This document shows positions 54,899 to 63,883 of a stretch of 64,000 bases of DNA, one piece after another. The DNA comes from Acetivibrio thermocellus ATCC 27405 (GTDB lineage: Bacteria > Bacillota > Clostridia > Acetivibrionales > Acetivibrionaceae). Position 1 is the stretch's first letter. Every line of letters starts with the position of its first letter. Below the pieces are notes generated by a model. That model ran no database searches and was not told where the DNA came from. It saw only the letters and a program-made list of their open reading frames with translations. The stretch spans positions 434,001 to 498,000 of the forward strand of contig NC_009012.1 of assembly GCF_000015865.1 (NCBI RefSeq). The letters run 5' to 3'. A program made the position numbers and the translations under genes.

Positions 54899-54917
54899 TG
54901 TAAGGAGGTAATTTTTC

Positions 54918-55883
54918 ATGAAAAGATTTTTAGTATTATTGCTTGCCATTTCGCTGATATTTACATTTACAGCATGCAATTCCGGTTCAGGCTCAGGAAA
55001 TGGACAGGCAAAAGGCTATGTAGGCGATCCTTCGGATGAATACTACATGGTTACTTTCCTTTCCGGTATTGATTACTGGAAGTACTGCTTTGAAGGTTTT
55101 GAGGATGCAGCTAAAGCAATTGGCGTAACTGCAAAATATACCGGTCAGACAGATACTGATGTTTCAGGTCAGGTTGCAGTGCTTGAACAGGTCATTGCTC
55201 AAAAACCAAAAGGTATAGCAGTAACAGCGGTTAATTCAACAGCATTGGCGGATACAATCAATTCAGCTATTGAACAAGGTATTTCAGTTGTATGCTTTGA
55301 CTCTGACTCTCCTACTTCAAACCGTTCCGCATATCTTGGAACCGGTAACTATGCAGCAGGTCAGAAGGCGGCTGAGTTCCTGGTACCGTTGGTAAACTAC
55401 AAAGGTAAAATTGCAGTATTGTATACAGTTGGTGCAGAAAACAGTGAATCCCGTGTTCAGGGTTTTGAAGACTGGTGTAAACAAAATGCGCCCGAAGTTT
55501 CCCTCGTAAAAGTTAATGATGCAGGCGATACAACTGTCGCAGCGGACAACCTGGCGGCTGCATTACAGGCAAATGATGATATTGTTGGTGTATTCTGTGT
55601 AGACGGTGTTGCAGGTACTGCAGGACCGACAGCAGTTGCAGAATCAAAGAAAGATTTAAGAGTTCTTGCATTTGACGTTGATGTGACAGTTCTTGACAAG
55701 GTTAAGAGCGGTGAAATTGATGGTACAGTTGCACAGGGAATGTATAACATGGGTTATTGGAGCCTGATGATGCTCTATACTGAGGCAAACGGTCTTTCGT
55801 CCAAAGCTCTTCCGGGCAATCTTGACACAGGTGTTGTAATAGTAACAAAAGATAATGTTGATGAGTACTATCCAAAGAAATAA
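54918..55883 (+). CDS. Sugar-binding lipoprotein (RbsB-type periplasmic-binding-protein fold)
   Basis: 321 residues. The lipoprotein signal KRFLVLLLAISLIFTFTAC has the Cys anchor, then a Gly/Ser linker. The type I periplasmic-binding fold shows YYMVTFLSGIDYWKYCFEGFEDAAK, AVTAVNSTALADTINSAIEQGI, VCFDSDSP and GTVAQGMYNMGYWSLMM. It delivers sugar to the RbsA/RbsC-type importer. From memory, a C. thermocellum binding protein of this type (CbpA) was reported to bind cellotriose; I cannot verify that it is this gene, and the surrounding genes point to a monosaccharide. Confidence 0.9.
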   Translation: MKRFLVLLLAISLIFTFTACNSGSGSGNGQAKGYVGDPSDEYYMVTFLSGIDYWKYCFEGFEDAAKAIGVTAKYTGQTDTDVSGQVAVLEQVIAQKPKGIAVTAVNSTALADTINSAIEQGISVVCFDSDSPTSNRSAYLGTGNYAAGQKAAEFLVPLVNYKGKIAVLYTVGAENSESRVQGFEDWCKQNAPEVSLVKVNDAGDTTVAADNLAAALQANDDIVGVFCVDGVAGTAGPTAVAESKKDLRVLAFDVDVTVLDKVKSGEIDGTVAQGMYNMGYWSLMMLYTEANGLSSKALPGNLDTGVVIVTKDNVDEYYPKK

Positions 55884-55920
55884 GAATAAAATAAAATCAG
55901 CATGAAAGGAAAGTAAGTTT

Positions 55921-57090
55921 ATGAAAGCATTTAACTATTATGCACCTACTGAAATTATTTTCGGATGCGGCAGAGTTCAGGAAATTGGATCAATAACTGC
56001 CCAATATGGAAAGAAAGCTTTGCTGGTAACTGTACCGGAATTTCCGGAAGTAAAGGAGCTCTATGAAAAAGTAAAGAAGTCTCTTAGGGAAAATGGTGTG
56101 GAAGTAGTACATTTTGACGGTGTTATTCCAAATCCCACCACTGATGTTGTAACTGAAGGAGCAAATATGGCAAAGGCTGCCGGGGTTGATGTAGTTATTG
56201 GATTGGGAGGAGGTTCCTCAATAGATACTGCAAAAGCCATTGCAGTTGAAGCAACCCATCCGGGAACTGCCTGGGATTATAACTGCCACACTCCGGGCCC
56301 CACATCTGCTACCCTCCCTATTATCGCAATAGGAACAACAGCAGGAACCGGCAGCCAGTGTACACAATGTGCAGTTATCACAAAAACAAGTGAAAAGGAT
56401 AAATCCGCAATTTGGCACAAAAATATTTTCCCTAAAGTTGCGATAGTTGATCCCGAAGTGACAGTCACGATGCCCAAAAGTGTAACTGCGCAGACCGGTT
56501 TTGACGCTTTTGCCCATAACTTTGAAGCATATCTTTCCGTGAAAACCAGTCCGTTAGTTGAGATGATGGCAATAGAAGCAATAAAGATGATTAAGGAATA
56601 TTTGCCAAAAGCTTTGGAGAATCCAAACGACATTGAGGCACGGTCAAAGATGTCATTGGCTGACACTTTGGGTGGACTTACCAATTCCAACGCAGGAGTA
56701 ACACTGCCCCATGGGTTGGGAATGCAAGTCGGCGGCCATGCTCCCCATGTATCCCACGGACAGGCTTTGGCGATAATATATCCTCAATTTACAAGGTACA
56801 CATACGCCTGGGCAATTGAAAAGTTCGCCAAGGTTGGAAGAATATTTAATCCTGCATTGAATGAACTTTCCGATGAAGAAGCGGCAAAAGAAGCGTGTGT
56901 GGCAATTGATGATTTCCTGAAGAAAATAGGTTTGTGGATTGGTTTTAAAGATGTGAATGTTACGAAAGAGCAAATTCGTGAAATAGCAGATGATGGTCAG
57001 GTTTTAGGTGATTACCTCAACAATCCTCGTGTAGCAACGATTGATGAGATGTACGAGCTACTGATGAATTGCTATGAGCGCAAAGAATGA
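55921..57090 (+). CDS. Iron-containing alcohol dehydrogenase
   Basis: 389 residues of the group III metal-dependent dehydrogenases. NAD-binding GLGGGSSIDTAKAIA near residue 98 and TTAGTGSQCTQCAVIT near 140; the metal ligands appear as Asp and His in GFDAFAHNFEAY and His in LPHGLGMQVGGHAPHVSHGQ. It is stand-alone, not fused to an aldehyde dehydrogenase. The substrate may be a short-chain alcohol/aldehyde or, given the locus, a sugar-derived carbonyl. AAAGGAAAG precedes ATG. The pyranase gene starts 13 bp after its stop. Confidence 0.88.
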   Translation: MKAFNYYAPTEIIFGCGRVQEIGSITAQYGKKALLVTVPEFPEVKELYEKVKKSLRENGVEVVHFDGVIPNPTTDVVTEGANMAKAAGVDVVIGLGGGSSIDTAKAIAVEATHPGTAWDYNCHTPGPTSATLPIIAIGTTAGTGSQCTQCAVITKTSEKDKSAIWHKNIFPKVAIVDPEVTVTMPKSVTAQTGFDAFAHNFEAYLSVKTSPLVEMMAIEAIKMIKEYLPKALENPNDIEARSKMSLADTLGGLTNSNAGVTLPHGLGMQVGGHAPHVSHGQALAIIYPQFTRYTYAWAIEKFAKVGRIFNPALNELSDEEAAKEACVAIDDFLKKIGLWIGFKDVNVTKEQIREIADDGQVLGDYLNNPRVATIDEMYELLMNCYERKE

Positions 57091-57103
57091 GGTGGACGAG
57101 AAT

Positions 57104-57529
57104 ATGGTTGAAACAGGAATCTTGAATAGGGATATTGCTGCAGAACTTGCCAAATTGGGGCATACGGACCGCGTTCTTATTGCAGATGCAGGGCTTGCCA
57201 TACCCAATACTACCAAAGTTATTGATGTTTCTCTTGACGTAAATTTTCCCACAACCGTGGATGTATTAAAAGTACTGCTAAAGCACTTCAGCGTTGAAAA
57301 GCTCATTCTAAGTCAGGCAACAGTTGATGTAAGTCCGTCAAGGTATAAAGAATATTTGAGTTTGTTTGATGAAAGCGTACCCTGTGAAATTGTAGAGCAT
57401 TCTACTTTGCGCGATACTCTTACAAAAGAGGTTAAGTTCGCAATTAGAACCGGCGATTTTACGGCAAATTCAAATATAATCCTTGTAAGTGCCGGAGGTC
57501 CTCGTTGGTACTGCGAAAACTTGGAGTGA
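57104..57529 (+). CDS. RbsD-like sugar pyranase/mutarotase
   Basis: About 141 residues from ATG 57104 (GAGGTGG nine bases upstream; the 57074 start overlaps the preceding gene). The opening MVETGILNRDIAAELAKLGHTD and VLIADAGLAIP match RbsD, including the catalytic His of GHTD and the Asp of DAG. The C-terminal AIRTGDFTANSNIILVSAGG matches the family's RTGE...NIIL block. RbsD/FucU proteins speed pyranose-furanose exchange so that kinases can act. Its presence suggests that a free monosaccharide enters through this operon. Confidence 0.86.
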   Translation: MVETGILNRDIAAELAKLGHTDRVLIADAGLAIPNTTKVIDVSLDVNFPTTVDVLKVLLKHFSVEKLILSQATVDVSPSRYKEYLSLFDESVPCEIVEHSTLRDTLTKEVKFAIRTGDFTANSNIILVSAGGPRWYCENLE

Positions 57530-57582
57530 GTTTTTCGATGCACTTGTGTACTTGCTTTAATTAAATACTAAATTTAATGCGG

Positions 57583-57613
57583 AAAGCACTTGGGAATGTC
57601 CCAGGTGCTTTTT
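57583..57613 (+). terminator. Intrinsic terminator of the sugar operon
   Basis: AAGCACTTGGG pairs with CCCAGGTGCTT, followed by TTT. Confidence 0.85.
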
Positions 57614-57661
57614 GCAGATTTCAGTGATTAATCGCAACACGAAAATTTGTAGCCGCTATTC

Positions 57662-57690
57662 TTGTTAGTTGTGGTTAAATATGCTAAAAT
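57662..57690 (+). promoter_or_regulatory. Promoter of the ABC exporter leader
   Basis: TTGTTA, 17 bp, TAAAAT. Transcription would begin near 57697, about 260 bases before the first exporter gene. Confidence 0.6.
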
Positions 57691-57696
57691 AACATT

Positions 57697-57955
57697 GTTG
57701 TAATAGAGAGGATTATAAGGTGCTGTTGGAGGAAGGTATGTAAAACCCTTCCTTTTATTGCGTTTGCTGCATAGGCCGATACTATTAATTATTAATTGTT
57801 TTATTATTTTAAAGTATGAGTAGAGGTTCAACTTTACACTTATAATAAATTAAATTGAACCGGATAAAATCAACTGAATTATTTTTAAAGGCGTGTAGTA
57901 CACTATAAATCATGGTAGGATACATGAGTTAAAAATAGCATCCTGGAGGACATTT
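57697..57955 (+). promoter_or_regulatory. Attenuator-like leader with a short upstream reading frame
   Basis: After a GAGAGGAT ribosome site, GTG 57720 opens a seven-codon frame (VLLEEGM) that stops at 57743. The frame runs into a hairpin, GGAAGG (57731-57736)/CCTTCC (57747-57752), followed by TTTT, a weak terminator. Further down are a GGTTCAA/TTGAACC stem (57825-57831/57855-57861) and the gene's GGAGGA site. This layout recalls ribosome-mediated attenuation of drug exporters such as bmrCD with its bmrB leader. No other gene was seen in the gap. Confidence 0.45.
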
Positions 57956-59680
57956 ATGAAAAAGTTGTCGGTTTATTTAAAGGGATATATAAAGGAAAGT
58001 ATTCTTGGACCCTTATTCAAACTTTTGGAAGCATCATTTGAATTACTGGTACCTATTGTTATCAAATCCATTGTTGATACCGGCATTGGGCGGGCTGACA
58101 AAGTATATATCATTAAAATGTGCCTGTTGTTGATTCTTTTGGGTGTTGTTGGAATGGTATGTTCGGTAACGGCCCAGTATTTTGCCGCCAAAGCTTCAGT
58201 GGGATTTGTGACAAAGCTTCGCCGTGCACTGTTTAGACATATTGGCCAATTGTCTTATACGGAAATTGACACCCTTGGTACATCCAGTATGATTACCCGT
58301 ATGACGAGTGATATAAACCAGGTACAGACCGGAATGAACCTGACATTGCGTCTGTTGCTGCGTTCACCTTTTATTGTGTTTGGTGCCATGATTATGGCGT
58401 TTACTGTGGATACCAATGCGGCTTTTACTTTTGTTGTAGCCATCCCTGCGCTTTTTATAGTTGTTTTTGCAATTATGCTGCTGTCCATTCCTCTTTACAG
58501 GAAGGTACAGCAAAGGCTTGACAGAGTGTTAAAGTCAACAAGGGAAAATCTCACAGGTGTCCGGGTGATTAGGGCTTTTCGCCTTGAAGAAAAAGAAATA
58601 GCTGAATTTGACAAACGCAATGAAGAATTGACCTCAACACAGATATTTGTAGGCAGAATTTCAGCTCTGATGAATCCTTTGACCTATGTTATTATTAATC
58701 TTGCCATTATCTGGCTTATTCATATCGGTGCAATCCGCGTATCAAAGGGACTGCTTACGCAGGGAGCTGTTTTGGCACTCTATAATTATATGTCCCAAAT
58801 TCTTACTGAGCTTATAAAATTCGCAAACCTAATCATTAGCATTACAAAAGCTGTTGCCAGCGCCAACCGTATCAGTGCGGTGCTGGATGTAGAATCCAGT
58901 TTGGTGGAGAAAGAGTCTGAGCCGCAAGGTGACAGGTCCGAATTTATCGTTGAATTTCACAATGTAGGATTGACGTATAAAAATGCCGGTGCTGAAGCTT
59001 TAACAAATATTAATTTTTCAGTCCGCCGCGGTGAAGTGGTTGGTATCATCGGCGGTACAGGTTCCGGTAAAACTTCTTTGGTAAATCTTATTCCGAGGTT
59101 TTACGATGCCACGGTAGGCGAGGTTATTGTAGACGGTATTAATGTTAAGGATTATCCTTTGAAAAAGCTGCGTGACAAGATAGGTGTCGTTCCGCAAAAA
59201 GCTGTGCTGTTTAAGGGCAGTATCCGCGAAAATATGCGTTGGGGAAATAAAAATGCAACCGATGAAGAAATCATGGAAGCCATTAATATTGCCCAGGCAG
59301 GAGAAATTGTGGCTCAAAAGAAGGAAGGGCTTGATTTTCTTATTGAACAAGGAGGAAAAAACCTTTCGGGAGGGCAGCGTCAACGTTTTACCATAGCACG
59401 GGCCATTGTTAAAAAGCCGGAAATCTTAATTCTTGATGACAGTGCTTCGGCTCTTGACTTTGCGACCGATGCAGCTCTTCGCAAGGCTCTTCGTGAGTTA
59501 CCGTGGAATCCGACAATTTTTATTGTTTCGCAACGTACTTCATCGATTCAACATGCTGATAAGATTATAGTTCTCGATGACGGAGAAATTGTTGGTATCG
59601 GTAAGCATGACGAGCTGCTTGAAACTTGTGAGGTATATCGCGAAATTTATGACTCACAATTCAAGAAGGAGGAAAAATGA
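57956..59680 (+). CDS. ABC exporter half, degenerate-site subunit (BmrC/TM287-like)
   Basis: 574 residues: six transmembrane helices followed by an ATPase domain. Walker A GGTGSGKTS near residue 365, intact signature LSGGQRQRFTIARAI, but Walker B ends ILILDDSASALD, with Asp where the catalytic Glu normally stands. That is the hallmark of the non-catalytic partner in heterodimeric exporters. The partner gene begins two bases after the stop. Likely substrates are drugs or lipids; none can be named from sequence. Confidence 0.9.
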   Translation: MKKLSVYLKGYIKESILGPLFKLLEASFELLVPIVIKSIVDTGIGRADKVYIIKMCLLLILLGVVGMVCSVTAQYFAAKASVGFVTKLRRALFRHIGQLSYTEIDTLGTSSMITRMTSDINQVQTGMNLTLRLLLRSPFIVFGAMIMAFTVDTNAAFTFVVAIPALFIVVFAIMLLSIPLYRKVQQRLDRVLKSTRENLTGVRVIRAFRLEEKEIAEFDKRNEELTSTQIFVGRISALMNPLTYVIINLAIIWLIHIGAIRVSKGLLTQGAVLALYNYMSQILTELIKFANLIISITKAVASANRISAVLDVESSLVEKESEPQGDRSEFIVEFHNVGLTYKNAGAEALTNINFSVRRGEVVGIIGGTGSGKTSLVNLIPRFYDATVGEVIVDGINVKDYPLKKLRDKIGVVPQKAVLFKGSIRENMRWGNKNATDEEIMEAINIAQAGEIVAQKKEGLDFLIEQGGKNLSGGQRQRFTIARAIVKKPEILILDDSASALDFATDAALRKALRELPWNPTIFIVSQRTSSIQHADKIIVLDDGEIVGIGKHDELLETCEVYREIYDSQFKKEEK

Positions 59681-59681
59681 T

Positions 59682-61442
59682 ATGAAAAGCAGAAAAATTC
59701 AAATGGACACTATCCGAAAGGTTCTCAGATATATAAAAAAATATCGTGTTCTTTTATTCATTTCCATTCTTCTTGCTGCGTCCACAGTAGCCTTAACTCT
59801 CTATGTGCCTATTCTTATCGGTAACGCCATTGATTATATCGTAGGACCGGGTAATGTAAATTTTGAAGTCGTAGCGAAAATTCTTGTCCAAATTGCTTTT
59901 GCCGTTGGTATTACTGCTATATTTGAATGGTTTATGTACACAATAAACAATAATATTACTTACCAGGTGGTGCGGGATATTCGTGAAAAAGCTTTTCGAA
60001 AAATTGAGATTTTACCTCTTTCATATATAGATTCTCATCCCCACGGTGAAATTGTAAGCCGTGTGATTGCTGATGTTGAACAGTTTGCTGAAGGTCTTCT
60101 GATGGGCTTTACCCAGCTTTTCACCGGTGTTGTTACGATTATTGCCACGTTGATTTTCATGCTCACCATCAATATAAAGATTACTTTTATTGTAGTTATC
60201 CTCACACCGCTTTCTCTTTTTGTTGCAAATTTTATTGCAAAGCATACCTATTCCATGTTTAAGTTGCAGTCCGAAACCCGCGGAGAGCAAACTTCGCTTA
60301 TTGAAGAGATGATAGGCAACGTAAAAGTGGTTCAGGCGTTTTCCTATCAGGAAGAAGCACTGAAGAAGTTCGACGAGATTAATGAAAGGCTTGAAAAATA
60401 CTCCCTTCGTGCTGTCTTCTTTTCGTCTTTGACCAATCCTTTAACCCGTTTTATCAACAGCCTTGTTTATGCGGCAGTCGCCCTTGCGGGCGCAATAGCG
60501 GTTATCAGCGGTGATGTGGGAAGTACCATGACGGTGGGCGGACTTTCCATATTTTTAAGTTATGCCAGCCAGTATGCTAAACCCTTCAATGAAATTTCCG
60601 GTGTGATAACCGAGATGCAAAATGCCCTTGCCTGTGCAGGACGCGTTTTTGAGTTGATTGAAGAAAAACCTCAGGTTCCGGATGCTGATGATGCAGTCAC
60701 GCTCAAAAACGCCAGCGGCAATGTTGTTTTTGACAATGTGGCTTTTTCCTATGTTCCTGAACGTCCTTTGATTCGAAATTTAAACCTTGAAGTAAAACCC
60801 GGACAGCGTGTGGCGATTGTTGGGCCCACCGGTTCCGGCAAAACTACTGTGATTAATCTTTTGATGCGTTTTTATGATGTTGATTCCGGCAGCATAAAAG
60901 TGGAGGGTATAGATATTCGAAACATCACCCGGCAAAGCCTGAGGGAAAACTATGGCATGGTATTGCAGGATACGTGGCTCAAATCCGGTACCATTCGCGA
61001 AAATATCACAATGGGAAAACCGGACGCAACGGAGGAGGAAATCATTACTGCGGCAAAAGCCGCTCATGCCCACAGTTTTATCAAACGGCTGGAAAACGGC
61101 TATGATACCGTCATCAGCGAGGAAGGAGGAAGTCTTTCACAGGGACAAAAGCAATTGCTCAGTATTGCCCGCGTTATGCTTTGTTTGCCGCCGATGCTTA
61201 TTTTGGATGAAGCAACATCTTCCATTGACACCCGTACCGAGGTCAAAATTCAGGAAGCCTTTGCAAGACTTATGCAAGGCCGCACAAGTTTTGTTGTTGC
61301 GCACCGCTTGTCCACAATACGGGAAGCCGACGTTATTCTCGTGATGAAAGACGGTGATATTATCGAGCAGGGTACCCATGAAGAGTTGCTCTCGAAAAAA
61401 GGTTTTTATGCCAATCTGTATAACAGTCAATTTGCGCAATGA
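59682..61442 (+). CDS. ABC exporter half, catalytic subunit (BmrD/TM288-like)
   Basis: About 586 residues from ATG 59682 (AAGGAGGA upstream; the 59577 start lies deep in the previous gene). Transmembrane domain, then Walker A GPTGSGKTT, Walker B MLILDEATSSID with the catalytic Glu, but a changed signature LSQGQKQLLSIARV. Combined with the previous subunit this gives exactly one consensus ATP site (this Walker A/B plus the partner's LSGGQ) and one degenerate site, as in TM287/288, LmrCD and BmrCD. Confidence 0.91.
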   Translation: MKSRKIQMDTIRKVLRYIKKYRVLLFISILLAASTVALTLYVPILIGNAIDYIVGPGNVNFEVVAKILVQIAFAVGITAIFEWFMYTINNNITYQVVRDIREKAFRKIEILPLSYIDSHPHGEIVSRVIADVEQFAEGLLMGFTQLFTGVVTIIATLIFMLTINIKITFIVVILTPLSLFVANFIAKHTYSMFKLQSETRGEQTSLIEEMIGNVKVVQAFSYQEEALKKFDEINERLEKYSLRAVFFSSLTNPLTRFINSLVYAAVALAGAIAVISGDVGSTMTVGGLSIFLSYASQYAKPFNEISGVITEMQNALACAGRVFELIEEKPQVPDADDAVTLKNASGNVVFDNVAFSYVPERPLIRNLNLEVKPGQRVAIVGPTGSGKTTVINLLMRFYDVDSGSIKVEGIDIRNITRQSLRENYGMVLQDTWLKSGTIRENITMGKPDATEEEIITAAKAAHAHSFIKRLENGYDTVISEEGGSLSQGQKQLLSIARVMLCLPPMLILDEATSSIDTRTEVKIQEAFARLMQGRTSFVVAHRLSTIREADVILVMKDGDIIEQGTHEELLSKKGFYANLYNSQFAQ

Positions 61443-61574
61443 TCCAAATTTGTTATTGCGTGAGCCATGATAAAAGAATGAAAAATGAAAGTAATTTCAT
61501 ATGGATATGGTAATATGTAATATATCTATTATATAATGTAATTGCAGTAGAAAATAGATTGGAGGTTTTTTATA

Positions 61575-61895
61575 ATGATTATAACCACAACAAACGGGAT
61601 AGAAGGCAAAAGAGTTGTTGAATACAAGGGCATAGTTTGCGGAGAGGTAATTTCCGGTGTGGACTTCATAAAGGATTTTGCAGCGGGCCTTACGAATTTT
61701 TTCGGCGGCCGTTCAAAATCATATGAAGGCGAATTGATTGAGGCCAGAGAGGGAGCAATTCGTGAAATGAAAGAAAGAGCGATTCAGATGGGTGCCAATG
61801 CAATAATAGGAGTGGATATTGACTATGAGGTACTTGGACAAGGCGGAAACATGCTTATGGTAACGGCTTCCGGTACTGCGGTGGTAATAGAGTAA
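61575..61895 (+). CDS. YbjQ/UPF0145 family protein
   Basis: 106 residues, the family's normal size. It shows [25 protein letters not shown], the middle [28 protein letters not shown], and the terminal [14 protein letters not shown]. The family forms pentameric rings, and some members are labelled heavy-metal-binding on weak grounds; no biochemical role is established. GGAGG precedes ATG. It is monocistronic, followed by a terminator. Confidence 0.88.
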   Translation: MIITTTNGIEGKRVVEYKGIVCGEVISGVDFIKDFAAGLTNFFGGRSKSYEGELIEAREGAIREMKERAIQMGANAIIGVDIDYEVLGQGGNMLMVTASGTAVVIE

Positions 61896-61914
61896 TTATA
61901 GGTTGAGAATAATT

Positions 61915-61977
61915 AAAAGCCCTGTCAGATATCTGCCTGATGATAAATTGCGCAGTTTTCGCAGGGCTTTTGTTTTG
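61915..61977 (+). terminator. Intrinsic terminator after the YbjQ-family gene
   Basis: AAAAGCCCTG and CAGGGCTTTT close a long hairpin with inner pairing, then TGTTTTG. Confidence 0.75.
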
Positions 61978-62034
61978 CGCGGGTTTTTTATATAGTAATA
62001 TCAGAATTTTAGTGCATATCAGTTTTATTGCACA

Positions 62035-62862
62035 TCAGAATTTTTTGCCACCACCGCCATGGGTTCTTCCACTGCTTCCGGTATGGGTACTGCTTACATT
62101 ACCTCCCCTTGAACCGGAACTTTCGCTGATTCTTGTTCTTGTTGTGGACTCCCTTATATAATCATCCCTTGTTTCAGTGAGCACAAAGGAACCGGGCTCT
62201 TCATAGGTGCCGGAATTTATTGTAATCTTTCCTTTGCTGGACAACGACAGAATTAATGTGGCTCCTAAAGATATAACAAGAGCGGTTATATATATGGAGA
62301 CTGATTTTATCCTTCGGGATACTTTGTCAGCGTACGTTATATTTGTGTCGGACTGAGACCTGTATTGCCCGTATGGAACACCGTCATAGGCATAGTTTTT
62401 GACATCCCTGATAAAGGTTTTGCAAGCGCTGTAGTAATCATTGTTGGAAAGATGTCTGATTACATTGTCTTCCATTATGGAAATTCTGTTGTCTGTGAAA
62501 ATATCAATGGCATCGCCACATGTGGATATCCAGATTTCCCTGTTTTGCATGTTAACAAGCATCAACAGGCCGGACTTTCTTGTGCCTATGCCATACCCGT
62601 TGTAATCGTAAAAATCATCCGCAAAATCGCGGGAAGACTTGCCCTGGGTGTTATCGGTAATAACGATGACGACATCAAGCTTGTAACTCTTTTTTATGCT
62701 GTCAATGTCGGACTGAAGGCTTGCAATTTCCTCAGCGGTAAGATAATTCAGGTAGTCTTTTACATTTTTAGAGCTTTCGGCAAAAACCAAAGCCTGTGAT
62801 ATATATGAAATAAAAAAGAAAGACAACAAAATCAGAGCTGAAATACTTGACTTTTTACGCAA
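62035..62862 (-). CDS. TPM-domain exported membrane protein (YgcG-like)
   Basis: About 275 residues from TTG 62862, which has GGAGGTG at perfect spacing and puts a signal peptide (SALILLSFFFISYISQALVFA) at the N-terminus. A TPM domain spans about residues 30-155 (LTAEEIASLQSDIDSIKKSY, VVIVITDNTQGKSSRDFADDFYDYNGYGIG, GLLMLVNMQNREIWIS). A transmembrane helix (ITALVISLGATLILSLS) and a Ser/Gly-rich tail ending GGGGKKF follow, the layout of bacterial YgcG/TPM proteins. Its start overlaps the end of the zinc-ribbon gene by 8 bp. Confidence 0.82.
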   Translation of the reverse strand: MRKKSSISALILLSFFFISYISQALVFAESSKNVKDYLNYLTAEEIASLQSDIDSIKKSYKLDVVIVITDNTQGKSSRDFADDFYDYNGYGIGTRKSGLLMLVNMQNREIWISTCGDAIDIFTDNRISIMEDNVIRHLSNNDYYSACKTFIRDVKNYAYDGVPYGQYRSQSDTNITYADKVSRRIKSVSIYITALVISLGATLILSLSSKGKITINSGTYEEPGSFVLTETRDDYIRESTTRTRISESSGSRGGNVSSTHTGSSGRTHGGGGKKF

Positions 62863-63883
62863 ATAAGGCACCTCCAAACACACCTATAATCCATACGAGC
62901 AGGAAAACTGCAACTGCAAAAAGGATTTGTTTCGGAAGACAAAGCGGAGTGTCTCCGACGACTTTTCCGGTTTGTCCGTTTATCATGAATATGTGGCTTT
63001 TGTCTTTGTATTTGTTTACCAATAAATAAACCGGCAGCATTGAATAACTTTGCTCGATTTCGGATATATTTATGTTTTTGCTTGTTATACTGCAGGAAGA
63101 ATATCCGCTGACAGTGCCTCTTAGTCTTTCCGACAGATAGTCTTTTACTCTGTCTTTAAGAATAGTTACGGCTTCGGCGGATTCGACATCATATCTTTCG
63201 GCCATAAAACCGGACATATATTTCATGGAAAAGTCTTTCAAATCTTTGTAATCAAAAGGTTCTATCATATGCATATATTTATCGTCCAGTTTTTTGGATG
63301 CATCCACAGGAATTCTCTTATAGCGGGCGTGTCCCCTTCTTAGAATGCTGTAATACTTTGTTTGAGTGTATTTGTAGTTGCCCTGTCTCCAGGAGTGGAC
63401 TCTGGTGGCTTCTCCGCTGATAAAGCCGTCCGCTTTGCAGTCAAAGAGCCAGAAGGGAGCATATATTCCGGTTATTTTGTCAACTTCCTCTTTTAATTTA
63501 AATTCTTTGGGAGCAAATATGCGTTTTTTTATCCACTTTTGATAGATTTCCTTTGCCTGTTCCTTTGTCAATCTGAAAGGAATTACATTTCTGGGTCTGA
63601 ATCTCCCGGAAAATCTTGATTTGATGACTGCGGGACTTTTGCAGTAAATACAAAAGGTGGCTGAGGTGGTATTGTCAGCAATCAATTCGGCTCCACAGCT
63701 GTTGCAAATATATGAATCCAATTCCGGCATTTCCTCATTGAGAAGTTCCTCATTGTCGGATATGTCAAATTGATCCTTTTCGTATTCATTGAAGCAGTAG
63801 TTACATTTCCATTTTTGTGAAGGTGGATCAAAATCCAATCCTGCACCGCAGCTGGGACATTTGTATTCTTTTACTGAGGTCAT
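62855..63883 (-). CDS. Zinc-ribbon membrane-tethered protein, partner of the TPM protein
   Basis: 342 residues with AGGAGG before ATG. Two N-terminal zinc ribbons (YKCPSCGAGLDF...KCNYCFNEY; YICNSCGAELIADN...FCIYCKSP) are followed by an alpha/beta region (VIPFRLTKEQAKEIYQKWIKKR, YAPFWLFDCKADG) and one C-terminal transmembrane helix (ILFAVAVFLLVWIIGVFGGALFA). These proteins are often annotated as TFIIB-type zinc ribbon proteins or as related to primosomal/helicase fragments, with no established function. Overlap with the TPM gene indicates one operon and possibly one membrane complex. Confidence 0.75.
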   Translation of the reverse strand: MTSVKEYKCPSCGAGLDFDPPSQKWKCNYCFNEYEKDQFDISDNEELLNEEMPELDSYICNSCGAELIADNTTSATFCIYCKSPAVIKSRFSGRFRPRNVIPFRLTKEQAKEIYQKWIKKRIFAPKEFKLKEEVDKITGIYAPFWLFDCKADGFISGEATRVHSWRQGNYKYTQTKYYSILRRGHARYKRIPVDASKKLDDKYMHMIEPFDYKDLKDFSMKYMSGFMAERYDVESAEAVTILKDRVKDYLSERLRGTVSGYSSCSITSKNINISEIEQSYSMLPVYLLVNKYKDKSHIFMINGQTGKVVGDTPLCLPKQILFAVAVFLLVWIIGVFGGALFA

